A DNA stretch of 64,000 nucleotides from Planktomarina temperata RCA23 (GTDB taxonomy: Bacteria; Pseudomonadota; Alphaproteobacteria; Rhodobacterales; Rhodobacteraceae). The notes under the pieces were generated by a model, which had not been told where the DNA came from, did no database searches, and was given only the letters and a program-made list of their open reading frames with translations. Both the position numbers and the translations under genes were made by a program. The DNA lies in contig NZ_CP003984.1 in assembly GCF_000738435.1 (NCBI RefSeq), forward strand, positions 2,790,001 to 2,854,000, in the 5' to 3' direction. This document shows, one piece after another, positions 44,488-53,720 of this stretch (position 1 is its first letter; each line of letters begins with the position of its first letter).

Positions 44488-44931
44488 CTACAACTCCGTT
44501 TGGATATCAGACGGATCTTGATAGTCTGGCGGGCCCTTTAGTTCGATCAGATTGCCCCAGGGGTTTTAAAAATATAGAGCTAGGCCAAATCCACGGCCAC
44601 CAACTTGACGCAGCCGTTTTAAGATTTTGACCCCGTAAAATTGCAGGTGGCGGCAAACGTCTTCTTCTGCTGCACCGTGCCATGCAAACGCGATATGGTG
44701 TACGTTTTCACCTTCTTGTTGTGTTGGGGCAGCATAAGCGGAACGTGAGTCGTTGACGTCCCATAAGCCAATGAGAACCGGGCCATACCACACGTGGGTC
44801 ATCGCAAGATCAGGATAGTCATAGCCTGGCCGACACCCCAAAATCGTCTGATACCACGCCCGTGCTTTTTCAAGATCGCTAACCCAAATTACTAAATGGT
44901 CGAATCCAGAGGGTACAAAAGGTGGTGTTAT
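44488..44931 (-). pseudogene. VOC/glyoxalase-family gene with lost start and internal stop
   Basis: The reverse strand encodes a VOC-fold protein: FVPSGFDHLVIWVSDLEKARAW, YPDLAMTHVWYGPVLIGLWD, NVHHIAFAW and, after a TAA at 44566-44568, NPWGNLIELKGPPDYQDP up to a natural TAG at 44488. The conserved ending expected of the family is therefore cut off by an in-frame stop. The expected ATG also seems to be ATA (complement of 44929-44931), preceded by a GGATGGGG ribosome-site-like sequence. Metal ligands H (FDHLV), H (NVHHIA) and E (NLIEL) would be present if read through. It is downstream of tandem-NTF2 gene B in the same operon. Confidence 0.7.
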
Positions 44932-44963
44932 GGAGTTTCCCCATCCTAGCTGACTACTGTCAC

Positions 44964-45971
44964 TTACACTGGTGGTGAATATTCGGTGCCCACGATCCCG
45001 GCCATTTTGGCTAGCACGTCGTCGCCCTGTTGCATCATCCAATACAGAAGGTCGATGAATATCCAGTTTTCGGCCAGTTTGTCGCCTTCGCGTCGGTAAA
45101 TATCGATCACACGGAATTCGGCATTTATATCGCTGGCCGGAACCCCCATGAAACCTTTGTGTTTCGCCGTAAAGTTGGGCCAGCCAAAGAACCCGCCAAA
45201 GTGACCCTCGGCCAGTTTCGCGCGATGTCCGGTAAAGGATCGATCATAAAACGCCGAGCGAAACGGGCCTGAATGTTGTTTGGCGTAGCGTTCGATCGTG
45301 TAGGTCGCGCCAATTCCCGCAGGGCCCCACCAGATCATATCATCGTGCCACGTCCGGGCGAGTTCTTCTTCCAAGGGCAGCCCCAACTGCCACGTCCCAA
45401 GATCGCCAATCATCGCGTTGATCGCGTTCAGGGTCGCAACACCCGCGTCAACGGGCTGGGGCTCACGCAACATCCCGTCATGGGTTTGCGGCCCCGGCTG
45501 CACCATATGCGCTGCAGTGGCGCGCCCAAACGGATTTTGCCCAGCTTGGATCATCAAGTGGGGGATATCTACATGCAGCATGGTTTCGACAATTCGTCCG
45601 TCCAGCACGCGGTTAAATTCGCAATAGCGCAGAAGCGCCATCTTGCCCGTCGCGACAATCCCAAGCCACGGCGCATCAAACAGCCCCATCAGATGCCCCA
45701 TGGACACGACCCAGATCCCTTCGCCCACGGTGTTTTCGCCCGCAAAGAAGATATCCTCGCGCCGCTGCAACCGTGTAAGAGACGTCAGCAAAGGTCCCCA
45801 AAACACCCGCGCCACATCGCCAGCGCCGTGTTGTTCATAGAAGGGGTGCATCCCGCGCCAGTGCCAATCGGCGGTCGTATGGGCGGCCAGTACGGCCTCA
45901 ATCGTCTCAGCGGTCGCACCTTTCATGTCCGCGTAAAATGCGCGCACAACTGCCTTTTGGTCCTGAAACAT
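44964..45971 (-). CDS. tandem SnoaL/NTF2-like protein B
   Basis: A 335-residue protein of two SnoaL/NTF2-like domains (about 5-160 and 190-325). Landmarks are ADWHWRGMHPFYEQHGAGD, MIWWGPAGIGATYTIERYA and LAENWIFIDLLYWMMQQGDDVL, which align with protein A and C. It starts 3 nt after the permease gene stop, showing operon structure with the ABC importer. The first domain lacks the WYGPAG motif, so the two domains may have different roles. The reaction is unknown. Confidence 0.8.
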   Translation of the reverse strand: MFQDQKAVVRAFYADMKGATAETIEAVLAAHTTADWHWRGMHPFYEQHGAGDVARVFWGPLLTSLTRLQRREDIFFAGENTVGEGIWVVSMGHLMGLFDAPWLGIVATGKMALLRYCEFNRVLDGRIVETMLHVDIPHLMIQAGQNPFGRATAAHMVQPGPQTHDGMLREPQPVDAGVATLNAINAMIGDLGTWQLGLPLEEELARTWHDDMIWWGPAGIGATYTIERYAKQHSGPFRSAFYDRSFTGHRAKLAEGHFGGFFGWPNFTAKHKGFMGVPASDINAEFRVIDIYRREGDKLAENWIFIDLLYWMMQQGDDVLAKMAGIVGTEYSPPV

Positions 45972-45974
45972 TTC

Positions 45975-46859
45975 TTATCCCTTAACAGCGCCTGCCGTCA
46001 GACCTGACACGATCTGGCGTTGGAAGAACAGGATCAACACGAACAACGGTGCCGTGGCCGACACAACCGACGCGACCGCAAACATGACGTTGCCTTTGGT
46101 TTGCGTGGTGCCAAGGAAAGACGCAATCTTCGGGATCATCGTCTGGTTCTGCTGATCCAGCAGCATCGCGGCGACAGGGAAGTCGTTATAGGCCAGCAAG
46201 AAGCTGAACAGCCCCGTCGTGACAACACCGGGCCACATGACCGGCAGGATCACATGGCGGAACGCCTGAAACCGGTTACACCCGTCCACCATCGCGCTTT
46301 CATCAAGGTCCTTTGGAATATTGCGGAAAAAGGAGGTCATCATCCACAGGCTGAAGGGTTGGTTGATGGCGACCAGCACAACGATTGTTGTCCCCAAACG
46401 CCCCCAAAGGTTCCATTCATAAAACGGCAAAAGATAACCGGACACCAATGTGATCTGCGGCATCGCGCGAAACATCAATGCGGCGATCAGAATCCAAAAC
46501 GCATAATTGTATGTGGACCGCGACAGCGCGTAGCCCGCAAGCGTGCTCAACGTCAGTGAAATCGTCACAACACAAAAGCAGACAATCGATGTGTTCATCA
46601 CCGCGCGCCCGAATTCTTCTGTGACCCAAGCGCCGTAGTATCCGTCGCCCGTAAAGGAGCCACCGGTTTCGACCCGCGTCGACTCACCGGTCAGGGCATA
46701 GACCCAGTTCGCTTTTGAGAAGAAATCGCCCTCAACCTTGAAGGATCCCCAAAGGGTCCACAGGAACGGAAAGGCTGCCATGATCACCCAGAGGACCAAA
46801 AACCCAGTCAGGATGATCCGGAGTGACGCCGGTTGTTTGCGGGGGTTGGCTGTGCTCAT
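45975..46859 (-). CDS. sugar-type ABC transporter permease (MalG-like)
   Basis: A 294-residue permease with six membrane segments and the MalG-family EAA loop (DLDESAMVDGCNRFQAFRHVILPV). A periplasmic loop follows the first segment. It pairs with the permease encoded immediately upstream (3-nt gap). Together with the binding protein and the divergent ATPase it forms a carbohydrate-uptake (CUT1) importer. Confidence 0.9.
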   Translation of the reverse strand: MSTANPRKQPASLRIILTGFLVLWVIMAAFPFLWTLWGSFKVEGDFFSKANWVYALTGESTRVETGGSFTGDGYYGAWVTEEFGRAVMNTSIVCFCVVTISLTLSTLAGYALSRSTYNYAFWILIAALMFRAMPQITLVSGYLLPFYEWNLWGRLGTTIVVLVAINQPFSLWMMTSFFRNIPKDLDESAMVDGCNRFQAFRHVILPVMWPGVVTTGLFSFLLAYNDFPVAAMLLDQQNQTMIPKIASFLGTTQTKGNVMFAVASVVSATAPLFVLILFFQRQIVSGLTAGAVKG

Positions 46860-46862
46860 GGG

Positions 46863-47912
46863 TCAGGCTCTCTTGAAATCGCGCCACGTGCGCACAAGGA
46901 CGGGGGACAGAAGAATTCCGACACATAACACTGTCAAAAGTGAGGTCGTCGCAGCCGAGTTCAGCAACCGCGTCTCTCCGCCAAGGTCCGAGAAAATATA
47001 GGTCGAAAGCGATTGGGCATGCGCCTCTGCGCTGAACGAAATCAACGGCTCGAAGACGCGGAAATTGTCCATCAGCTGGATCAACGCCACAAAGGTCACA
47101 AGTGGCATGATGTGCGGGATCGTGACATAACGCACGCGCTGCCAACGGTTCGCGCCATCAATCATCGCCGCTTCATCCGCGTCCTGACTGACCGATTGCA
47201 GACCGGCGTAAAACACAACAAAGGCAAAAGGCGCCGCATGCCAAATCCCGTAGAACATCAGCATGATCCACATCATTGGGGTTGAGGCTTTGACGCTCAA
47301 ATCGGGGTTGCCTGCTATCGCCTGAATTGCATACCCCAAGATACCGCGTGCATCGACCATCCAGAACAAGACCAGCGACCCGACTAAGGGGGTGATGATG
47401 AATGGAAGCAACGACACAAAGATCAAAGGCCCCTTGATGGCGCGCGAGGCGGAGTTCACTGCAATCGCGATCGAAAATCCGAGGACGATCGTCAGCGGCG
47501 TCACAATGAAGGTAAAGGTCAGCGTAAATACAATGGCGCTGTAGAAGGGCAGGTTCATCACCTTGCTCCACCAGTCGCCCCATCCTATGGATGTGCGCCA
47601 AGCTTCGCCCATTTCGGAAAAAGCAAGGTGGCCGCGGTTCACATAGTTATCAAAGCCCACAAAGCGCCCCAAGGGTTTTTCTTCTTGCAAGGCGAGTGAG
47701 ATTTCTTGGTTCACAGAGGTCGTTTGCGTGCACCCGAACGGACCACAGGTTTCAACCACTTCCATGACTTGTTCATGTTGGGCGTGAAACGACTGCAAGA
47801 CCACCGAGATCACGGGGAACACGATCAGCAAAAGCATAGCCAATAGCGACGGAGCGACAAAGGTTAGGAAGGTCTTGTGATTCACGTCTGGCCCCCAAGT
47901 GTTGTGCTGCAA
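46863..47912 (-). CDS. sugar-type ABC transporter permease (MalF-like)
   Basis: A 349-residue permease with an EAA loop (DADEAAMIDGANRWQRVRYVTIPHIMP) and about six to seven membrane segments. A long periplasmic region after the first segment (about 35-100) contains a Cys pair (ETCGPFGCTQ) that may form a disulfide, an unusual extra. It belongs to the importer operon between the binding protein and the MalG-like gene. Confidence 0.9.
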   Translation of the reverse strand: MQHNTWGPDVNHKTFLTFVAPSLLAMLLLIVFPVISVVLQSFHAQHEQVMEVVETCGPFGCTQTTSVNQEISLALQEEKPLGRFVGFDNYVNRGHLAFSEMGEAWRTSIGWGDWWSKVMNLPFYSAIVFTLTFTFIVTPLTIVLGFSIAIAVNSASRAIKGPLIFVSLLPFIITPLVGSLVLFWMVDARGILGYAIQAIAGNPDLSVKASTPMMWIMLMFYGIWHAAPFAFVVFYAGLQSVSQDADEAAMIDGANRWQRVRYVTIPHIMPLVTFVALIQLMDNFRVFEPLISFSAEAHAQSLSTYIFSDLGGETRLLNSAATTSLLTVLCVGILLSPVLVRTWRDFKRA

Positions 47913-47984
47913 TTTCGCGTTGCGATCTTAAGAATGAGATGGTTCGAGCGGCGCACAGATGCGCGCCGCTCTGATTTAGTCGGC

Positions 47985-49229
47985 TTACTCGGTTACAAAG
48001 CCAGCTTCGATTGCCGCAGCGGCGTAGGCTGCTTCAACGTCTGCCAAAGCCTGCTCTGCTGACTCGGTGCCCTGCATGAAGTCAGACAGTTCAGCACCAA
48101 GTGCGGAGTGCAAAAGACCCTGGAACGGAACCATCGGGTATGGCTTGGATCCCGCAGCAACCGCCGCCAAAACGCCTTCGTTCACGGGCTGTGGCTCAAA
48201 ACCGTCGATCAGCCAAACGGCCTGACCCATGGTCTCATCGTTCAGCAATGCAGGGGAAACCGCATGTGCCAACGCTTGGAATGTTGCCGCCGCATCTTCG
48301 TCGCTGACGTTCGTCGCAACGGTCCAACCGTCCCACCAAAGTGTCGTCGCTGGAACACCGCTGTCACCGACCATCAATGGGCCAGCAACCATTGTGTTTT
48401 CATAGACTTCCGGTGCGGACCCTTCGTCGTCCATCAGGTTGCCCATACGCGAGCCCCACATGTTCATCAGGGCCACATTGCCTGCTTCCCACTCAGCCTG
48501 AGTGCCGTTGGAATCGTGTGTCAGGAAGTCAGGGCTCATGTACTCGGACAGCGCCTTCATCATCTCAAGCGTGGCAACGCCAGCTTCGTTGTTGATGGCG
48601 ACATTGGCTGTGCCAGCTTCAAAGAACTCGCCGCCGTGGCCGATGTATATGTTGTTGAATTCCTGCGCGAGGTTCCAACCGGACGCATAAGCACCACCCA
48701 GAGGGTTTTCCATGATGCCAGCTTCGCGGATTGCCGCAGCAGCTGTCAGCATTTCTTCGTAGGATGTTGGCACTTCGAGACCGACCTGCTCAAGCACGTC
48801 AGAGCGGTAGGCAAGCGTCTGTGCGTTCGCCATGAACGCAATCGCCATAATCTGACCATCAACAGAAATCTTCATGTGACCCGGAATGTCCGCGCCATAC
48901 TCAGCAACCAGATCGTCGAGCGGGCGGATCACGCCGTCGTTGATCAACGCAATGATGGAAGAGTTCGCAACAATCGCGGATGTGTATTCAGCGGGATTGC
49001 CGGACATACCAGCAAGGTTCAGCGTCTGGTGATCAGCCGTCAGGTTTGCTTCGCCCTCAATGCCTTCGCAGGATTGCGCCAGAGCTGCGACGGATTGGAT
49101 CGCTGGGAATTCGTTACCGATGATGCTCAACCGGCCTTCTGCGGTGCAGCCATGGCCATCCGCAAAGGCGGCTGTGCCCATCGTCAGGGCGGCAGCTGTG
49201 GCCCCGATCAGTTTGGTAAATTTGGTCAT
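47985..49229 (-). CDS. extracellular solute-binding protein, family 1
   Basis: A 414-residue periplasmic binding protein with a signal peptide (TKLIGATAAALTMGTAAFADGH). The mature part contains RLSIIGNEFPAIQSVAALAQ, a hinge region and GMSGNPAEYTSAIVANSSI, plus GNVALMNMWGSRMGN near the family signature. Cysteines CTAEG and CEGIEG may pair. It heads the leftward importer operon and lies downstream of two LacI-type operators. The ligand is unknown, but CUT1 systems take up sugars, polyols and related hydroxylated compounds. Confidence 0.88.
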   Translation of the reverse strand: MTKFTKLIGATAAALTMGTAAFADGHGCTAEGRLSIIGNEFPAIQSVAALAQSCEGIEGEANLTADHQTLNLAGMSGNPAEYTSAIVANSSIIALINDGVIRPLDDLVAEYGADIPGHMKISVDGQIMAIAFMANAQTLAYRSDVLEQVGLEVPTSYEEMLTAAAAIREAGIMENPLGGAYASGWNLAQEFNNIYIGHGGEFFEAGTANVAINNEAGVATLEMMKALSEYMSPDFLTHDSNGTQAEWEAGNVALMNMWGSRMGNLMDDEGSAPEVYENTMVAGPLMVGDSGVPATTLWWDGWTVATNVSDEDAAATFQALAHAVSPALLNDETMGQAVWLIDGFEPQPVNEGVLAAVAAGSKPYPMVPFQGLLHSALGAELSDFMQGTESAEQALADVEAAYAAAAIEAGFVTE

Positions 49230-49281
49230 TATAGTCTCCCTAATGGTTCAGTACGTATTTAGCTTTTCGTTAGGCGCACCG

Positions 49282-49317
49282 ATTCTGGCGAATCAAGAAA
49301 TTCTGGCGAATCAAGAA
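49282..49317. repeat. perfect 18-bp tandem duplication in the divergent promoter
   Basis: ATTCTGGCGAATCAAGAA occurs twice in a row (49282-49299 and 49300-49317), 50-90 nt upstream of the binding-protein start. It may be a regulator site or a recent slip duplication. Confidence 0.9.
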
Positions 49318-49323
49318 ACGCCG

Positions 49324-49337
49324 TGCATACGTTTGCA
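49324..49337. promoter_or_regulatory. LacI-type operator 1
   Basis: TGCATACGTTTGCA is a near-perfect palindrome with a central CG, the usual LacI-family operator form (TGCAAACGTTTGCA). It lies about 95 nt upstream of the leftward binding-protein gene. The regulator at 53720 is the likely ligand-responsive repressor. Confidence 0.7.
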
Positions 49338-49479
49338 ATCAAACGGCCAACTTAACCGCAAATCAAGGAAAAAATTGGGACGGTCTGTAAAAATTAAAAT
49401 GCTGCACCTGCGAGAGATCCACTATGTAATAAAGGTGCAAAAAGAACTTGCGCAGATAATAGAATCAGATTTACACCTG

Positions 49480-49495
49480 TTGCATACCTTTGCAA
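49480..49495. promoter_or_regulatory. LacI-type operator 2
   Basis: TTGCATACCTTTGCAA repeats the operator pattern with one change at the centre. It ends 14 nt before the ATPase start, so bound repressor would block the rightward arm directly. The two operators are about 157 nt apart and could support looping. Confidence 0.7.
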
Positions 49496-49508
49496 GAAAG
49501 GCGCCCTC

Positions 49509-50555
49509 ATGGCCGAAATTCAGCTCAAGAATATCCACAAACGCTGGGGCAGCTTTGTCGGAGTCGAGAACTTTGACCTTACCATTGCGGATCAGGAATT
49601 TCTCGTCCTTCTTGGCCCGTCGGGTTGCGGCAAGACGACGACCATGCGGATGATCGCAGGTCTGGAAGACCCCACCGAAGGCGACATTCTGGTAGATGGC
49701 AAACGTATCAACCACCTTGAGCCCAAAGACCGCGATTGCGCGATGGTGTTCCAGTCCTACGCGCTCTACCCCAACCTCGATGTCTACGAAAACATCCGTT
49801 TCCCGTTGCGCATGCGCAAAGTTCCCTCATCCGAGCATAAAGAACGCGTTATGCGTGCCTCGGCGATGGTCGAGCTCGACGATTTCCTCCACCGCAAACC
49901 CGCCGAACTTTCCGGTGGTCAGCGTCAGCGCGTGGCCTTGGCCCGCGCCATCGTGCGCCAGCCCAACGTTTTCCTGATGGATGAGCCGCTCTCCAATCTC
50001 GACGCCAAGCTGCGTGTTTCTACGCGCGCCCAGATCAAAAACCTCAGCCACGAGTTAAAGGTCACCACGATCTATGTGACCCACGACCAGATCGAAGCCA
50101 TGACGTTGGCGGACCGTGTTGTCGTCATGTCCGCAGGCGTGGTGCAGCAGGTCGGCTCCCCGACGGACATTTACGACAACCCAGCCAATACCTTCGTGGC
50201 CAGCTTCATCGGTTCTCCTGCCATGAACCTGCTTGAGGGCACGATCGAAGGCGGGACTTTCACCGGCAAGGACGTCAAGATCACTGGTCTGCACAGCACG
50301 CTCTCAGGCCCGGTCACGCTGGGCTACCGCGCCGAAGACGCATCAATCGGCGGCGATGCTCCGTCCGTGAATGCGCCAGTTTATTCCATGGAGCTTTTGG
50401 GCGATGCCACGATGGTTACGTTCCGCATCGCAGGTGCCATCGCAACCGTGAAGGCCGACAAAGATTTTCGCGCCAAAATTGGCGAAACTGTCGCCGCGAC
50501 AATTCCAGCTGCGACCTGCCATCTGTTTGACGCCACGAGTGGCGAGCGGTTGTAA
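49509..50555 (+). CDS. sugar-type ABC transporter ATPase (UgpC/MsmX-like)
   Basis: A 348-residue ATPase with Walker A GPSGCGKTT, Q-loop MVFQSYALYP, signature LSGGQRQR, Walker B VFLMDEPLSNLDAKLR and H-loop IYVTHDQIEAM, followed by the TOBE regulatory domain. It powers the importer whose other parts are on the leftward arm. It is the first gene of the rightward arm, 51 nt before the HisD-like gene. An AAAGGCG sequence lies before the ATG. Confidence 0.92.
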   Translation: MAEIQLKNIHKRWGSFVGVENFDLTIADQEFLVLLGPSGCGKTTTMRMIAGLEDPTEGDILVDGKRINHLEPKDRDCAMVFQSYALYPNLDVYENIRFPLRMRKVPSSEHKERVMRASAMVELDDFLHRKPAELSGGQRQRVALARAIVRQPNVFLMDEPLSNLDAKLRVSTRAQIKNLSHELKVTTIYVTHDQIEAMTLADRVVVMSAGVVQQVGSPTDIYDNPANTFVASFIGSPAMNLLEGTIEGGTFTGKDVKITGLHSTLSGPVTLGYRAEDASIGGDAPSVNAPVYSMELLGDATMVTFRIAGAIATVKADKDFRAKIGETVAATIPAATCHLFDATSGERL

Positions 50556-50605
50556 CCTGCTCGCCCTGACCAAGCTTTAACGACCACGCCCGAGGAGCAC
50601 TGCTC

Positions 50606-51937
50606 ATGACCATCCGCCATCTGAAAACTGCCCGCTCCCTTGAGGCACGCGCCGAAGACGACGCCAAAACCCGCGCGATCGTCGAAAATGGCTTGAAAGA
50701 AATCGAAACCAAAGGCGATGCCGCCGTGCGTGAAATGTCGGTGAAATTCGACAAGTATGACCGTGAAAGCTACCGCCTGTCCGAGGCTGAGATCGAGGCC
50801 CTCATCGCCAAGGTCACCCCGCGCGAAATGGCCGACATCAAGTTCGCGCAAGAACAGGTGCGGGTCTTCGCCCAACACCAGCGCGATAGCATGCTCGACA
50901 TCGAAGTCGAAACCATGCCCGGCGTGATCTTGGGGCATAAAAACATTCCCGTTCAATCGGTTGGCTGCTATGTGCCCGGCGGAAAATTCCCTATGGTCGC
51001 GTCCGCGCATATGTCAGTTGCCACTGCCTCCGTCGCCAAAGTGCCGCGTATCATCGCCGCCACGCCGCCGTTCAAGGGTGAGCCTAACCCAGCCGTGATT
51101 GCCGCCATGCATCTCGGTGGCGCGCACGAAATCTACGTCATGGGCGGCATTCAAGCGATTGGCGCCATGGCCATTGGCACCGAAACGATTGAGCCTGTCC
51201 ACATGCTCGTCGGCCCCGGTAACGCCTTTGTCGCCGAAGCCAAACGCCAGCTGTTCGGGCGCGTCGGCATTGATTTGTTTGCTGGCCCGACCGAAACCAT
51301 GGTTATCGCCGATGAGACGGCGGCTGATGGCGAACTCTGCGCCACGGACCTGCTGGGTCAAGCTGAACACGGCTATAACTCTCCCGCCGTTTTGCTCACC
51401 AACTCCGAAAAGCTCGCCAAGGATACGCTGGCGGAAATCGACCGCATTCTACAAATCATCCCGACCGCCGACACCGCCGGAAAGAGCTGGGAAGACTACG
51501 GCGAGGTCATCGTCTGTGACACCTATGACGAGATGCTCGCCGTCGCTGACGACATTGCATCTGAACATGTGCAGGTGATGACAGATCGCGATGATTGGTT
51601 CCTTGAGCATATGACATGTTATGGTGCTTTGTTCCTTGGTCCGCGCACCAACGTGTCCAACGGTGACAAAGTCATCGGCACCAACCACACGCTGCCCACC
51701 AAAAAGGCTGGTCGCTACACTGGTGGTTTGTGGGTCGGTAAGTTCCTGAAAACCCACAGCTATCAAAGAATTACCACTGACGAGGCGGCCACACTGGTCG
51801 GCGAATATGGCTCACGCCTTTGCATGCTTGAAGGCTTCGTTGGCCATGCCGAGCAATGCAATATCCGCGTGCGCCGCTACGGCGGCATCAACGTCCCCTA
51901 CGGCACTGGCGCGCCCTACCGCGAGGCCGCCGAGTGA
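50606..51937 (+). CDS. HisD-family alcohol dehydrogenase, HpsN-like
   Basis: A 443-residue protein of the histidinol-dehydrogenase family. It keeps the zinc ligands in [11 protein letters not shown] (Gln, His), the general acid/base pair in ASEHVQV (Glu, His), Asp in [14 protein letters not shown] and His in [12 protein letters not shown]-binding [11 protein letters not shown] and [12 protein letters not shown] are present. The segment [20 protein letters not shown] resembles sulfopropanediol dehydrogenase (HpsN) type homologues rather than biosynthetic HisD, and no his genes are nearby. The expected reaction is NAD-dependent four-electron oxidation of a primary alcohol to an acid. The next gene overlaps by 4 bases. 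The true substrate is open; no sulfolactate lyase genes are in the window. Confidence 0.8.
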   Translation: MTIRHLKTARSLEARAEDDAKTRAIVENGLKEIETKGDAAVREMSVKFDKYDRESYRLSEAEIEALIAKVTPREMADIKFAQEQVRVFAQHQRDSMLDIEVETMPGVILGHKNIPVQSVGCYVPGGKFPMVASAHMSVATASVAKVPRIIAATPPFKGEPNPAVIAAMHLGGAHEIYVMGGIQAIGAMAIGTETIEPVHMLVGPGNAFVAEAKRQLFGRVGIDLFAGPTETMVIADETAADGELCATDLLGQAEHGYNSPAVLLTNSEKLAKDTLAEIDRILQIIPTADTAGKSWEDYGEVIVCDTYDEMLAVADDIASEHVQVMTDRDDWFLEHMTCYGALFLGPRTNVSNGDKVIGTNHTLPTKKAGRYTGGLWVGKFLKTHSYQRITTDEAATLVGEYGSRLCMLEGFVGHAEQCNIRVRRYGGINVPYGTGAPYREAAE

Positions 51938-52959
51938 GCCTCCACCCCGCCCTGTTTCCTCTGCGAAATGCGCTCGCAGCCGCAACGCCGGACTCCGCCA
52001 AAGTGGTTGCGCAAACCTTTGCACCTGACGCCACCATCCACATCTGTCACCCCATGGACACTGTGACGGGCGCGGACATGTGGGACACCGCCTATGCCCC
52101 GCTGCTCGACGCGATCCCCGACCTTGAGCGCCGCGACATGATTGTGCTGTCAGGCACCACGCCGGAAGGTCAGGACTGGGTCGGCTGCATGGGCAATTAT
52201 ATGGGCACCATGTTGCGCCCTTGGTTGAATATTCCACCCACGGGCCACCTGATCCACATGCGCTACCACGAGTTCTTCAAACTTGAGGATGGTAAGATCA
52301 CCGAGGCGCAAATCCTGTGGGACATACCAGAGCTGATGATGCAGGCGAACGCCTGGCCCCTCGCTCCGCAGCTTGGCAAATTCCTCGCCACCCCTGCGCC
52401 GATGACCCAAGACGGCCTGACGGCGGAGGGGGACGGAAACGCAACGATGGCCCATGTGCTGGCGATGCTGGATGACCTTTGCAAATATCCCGCCAATCCC
52501 GATCCGGCGGTGATGAATTTGGAAAAATACTGGCACCCGCGCAACAACTGGTACGGGCCTGCGGGCATCGGCACGGGTCGCGGCATTGCGGGGTTTCGCA
52601 ACTGGCACCAAATCCCGTTCCTCAAGGCGATGCCCGACCGCAAACTTGATGCCATGGGCGATTTGTCGTCCCATTGGTTCGCCCAGGGCAATTACGTCTG
52701 CGAAACTGGTTGGCCGAACATGCGTCTGACCGTATCTGAGGGCGAATGGATGGGGCTTGCACCAGCAGGCAAAGAAATCCTCATGCGCTCGCTTGATTTT
52801 TGGCGCGTCGAGGATGGTTTGATCCGCGAAAACTGGGTCCTGATCGACCTTTTGGACATCTACCGACAGTTGGGCGTGGACGTGCTTGCCCGAATGGGCG
52901 AATTCAACAAGGCCCGCAACCTCGGCCCCATCTCCTTACCGGAAAGCCAGTTCTCATGA
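51934..52959 (+). CDS. tandem SnoaL/NTF2-like protein C
   Basis: A 341-residue protein starting at GTG (51934), overlapping the HisD-like stop (GTGA). Two SnoaL/NTF2 domains (about 1-150 and 170-330) contain [42 protein letters not shown] and [23 protein letters not shown]. It aligns well with A and B. The upstream in-frame region to 51856 lies inside the HisD-like gene and is not used. Its stop overlaps the SDR start. A role as isomerase, dehydratase or binding protein in the pathway is inferred. Confidence 0.82.
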   Translation: MSLHPALFPLRNALAAATPDSAKVVAQTFAPDATIHICHPMDTVTGADMWDTAYAPLLDAIPDLERRDMIVLSGTTPEGQDWVGCMGNYMGTMLRPWLNIPPTGHLIHMRYHEFFKLEDGKITEAQILWDIPELMMQANAWPLAPQLGKFLATPAPMTQDGLTAEGDGNATMAHVLAMLDDLCKYPANPDPAVMNLEKYWHPRNNWYGPAGIGTGRGIAGFRNWHQIPFLKAMPDRKLDAMGDLSSHWFAQGNYVCETGWPNMRLTVSEGEWMGLAPAGKEILMRSLDFWRVEDGLIRENWVLIDLLDIYRQLGVDVLARMGEFNKARNLGPISLPESQFS

Positions 52960-53720
52960 GCCTTCCGCGCACGCCTTCCATGCGCCTTGACGGCAAACGC
53001 GCGTTGGTCACTGGCGCGACCTCCGGCATCGGTGAAGGCTGCGCCGTAGCCTTGGCCGAGGCTGGCGCCCACGTCACGCTGGTTGCCCGCACCGCCACGG
53101 CGGTTGAGAAACAGGCGGCCGCGTTCCAATCGCAGGGCTGGGAGGCCGCCGCCCTCCCGCTCGACATCTCCGACATTTCCGCGACCGAGGCCGCCATCGC
53201 CGCCCACGGCCCCTTCGATATCCTCGTCAACGCCGCTGGTCTCGCCCGCCACGCCCCTGCGACAGACACCACACAGGCCGACTACGACGCCGTCACGGAC
53301 CTCAACGTCAAGGCTGCTTATTTCCTTACCCGCGCCGTGGCCAAAGGACTGATCGAAGCCGGAGAACCCGGCTCCCTCATCAATATCTCAAGCCAAATGG
53401 GCCACGTTGGCGGCCTCGACCGTGCCGTCTATTGCGCCACCAAACACGCGCTGGAAGGCATGACGAAAAGCATGGCCATCGAATGGGCCCCGCACCAGAT
53501 CCGCGTCAACACCATTTGCCCGACCTTCATCCGCACGCCACTTGGCGAGCAAACCCTCGCCATCCCGGAACGCCGCGCCTGGATCGAAGAAAAGATCAAA
53601 CTTGGGCGCGTCGGCGAGGTGAGCGACATCATGGGCGCGACCACCTTCCTCGCCTCTGACGCCGCCGCGTTGATTACCGGCACGCATTTGATCATCGACG
53701 GAGGTTGGACAGCAGACTGA
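52956..53720 (+). CDS. short-chain dehydrogenase/reductase
   Basis: A 254-residue classical SDR: cofactor motif LVTGATSGIGEG, NAAG, and the catalytic Ser-Tyr-Lys in SLINISSQ and YCATKHA. The C-terminus GTHLIIDGGWTAD is standard. ATGA overlaps the preceding stop. It probably oxidises a secondary alcohol of the imported compound, complementing the HisD-like enzyme. The substrate is not known. Confidence 0.9.
   Translation: MSLPRTPSMRLDGKRALVTGATSGIGEGCAVALAEAGAHVTLVARTATAVEKQAAAFQSQGWEAAALPLDISDISATEAAIAAHGPFDILVNAAGLARHAPATDTTQADYDAVTDLNVKAAYFLTRAVAKGLIEAGEPGSLINISSQMGHVGGLDRAVYCATKHALEGMTKSMAIEWAPHQIRVNTICPTFIRTPLGEQTLAIPERRAWIEEKIKLGRVGEVSDIMGATTFLASDAAALITGTHLIIDGGWTAD

Noticed and set aside
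48108-49262. 384-residue plus-strand frame
   Set aside because: It lies fully opposite the solute-binding protein gene, which has a signal peptide and family motifs; the antisense frame has none.
50606-51937. Biosynthetic histidinol dehydrogenase (hisD)
   Set aside because: The family is right, but no histidine genes are near, the gene sits in a catabolic operon, and the [15 protein letters not shown] segment is more like HpsN-type dehydrogenases.
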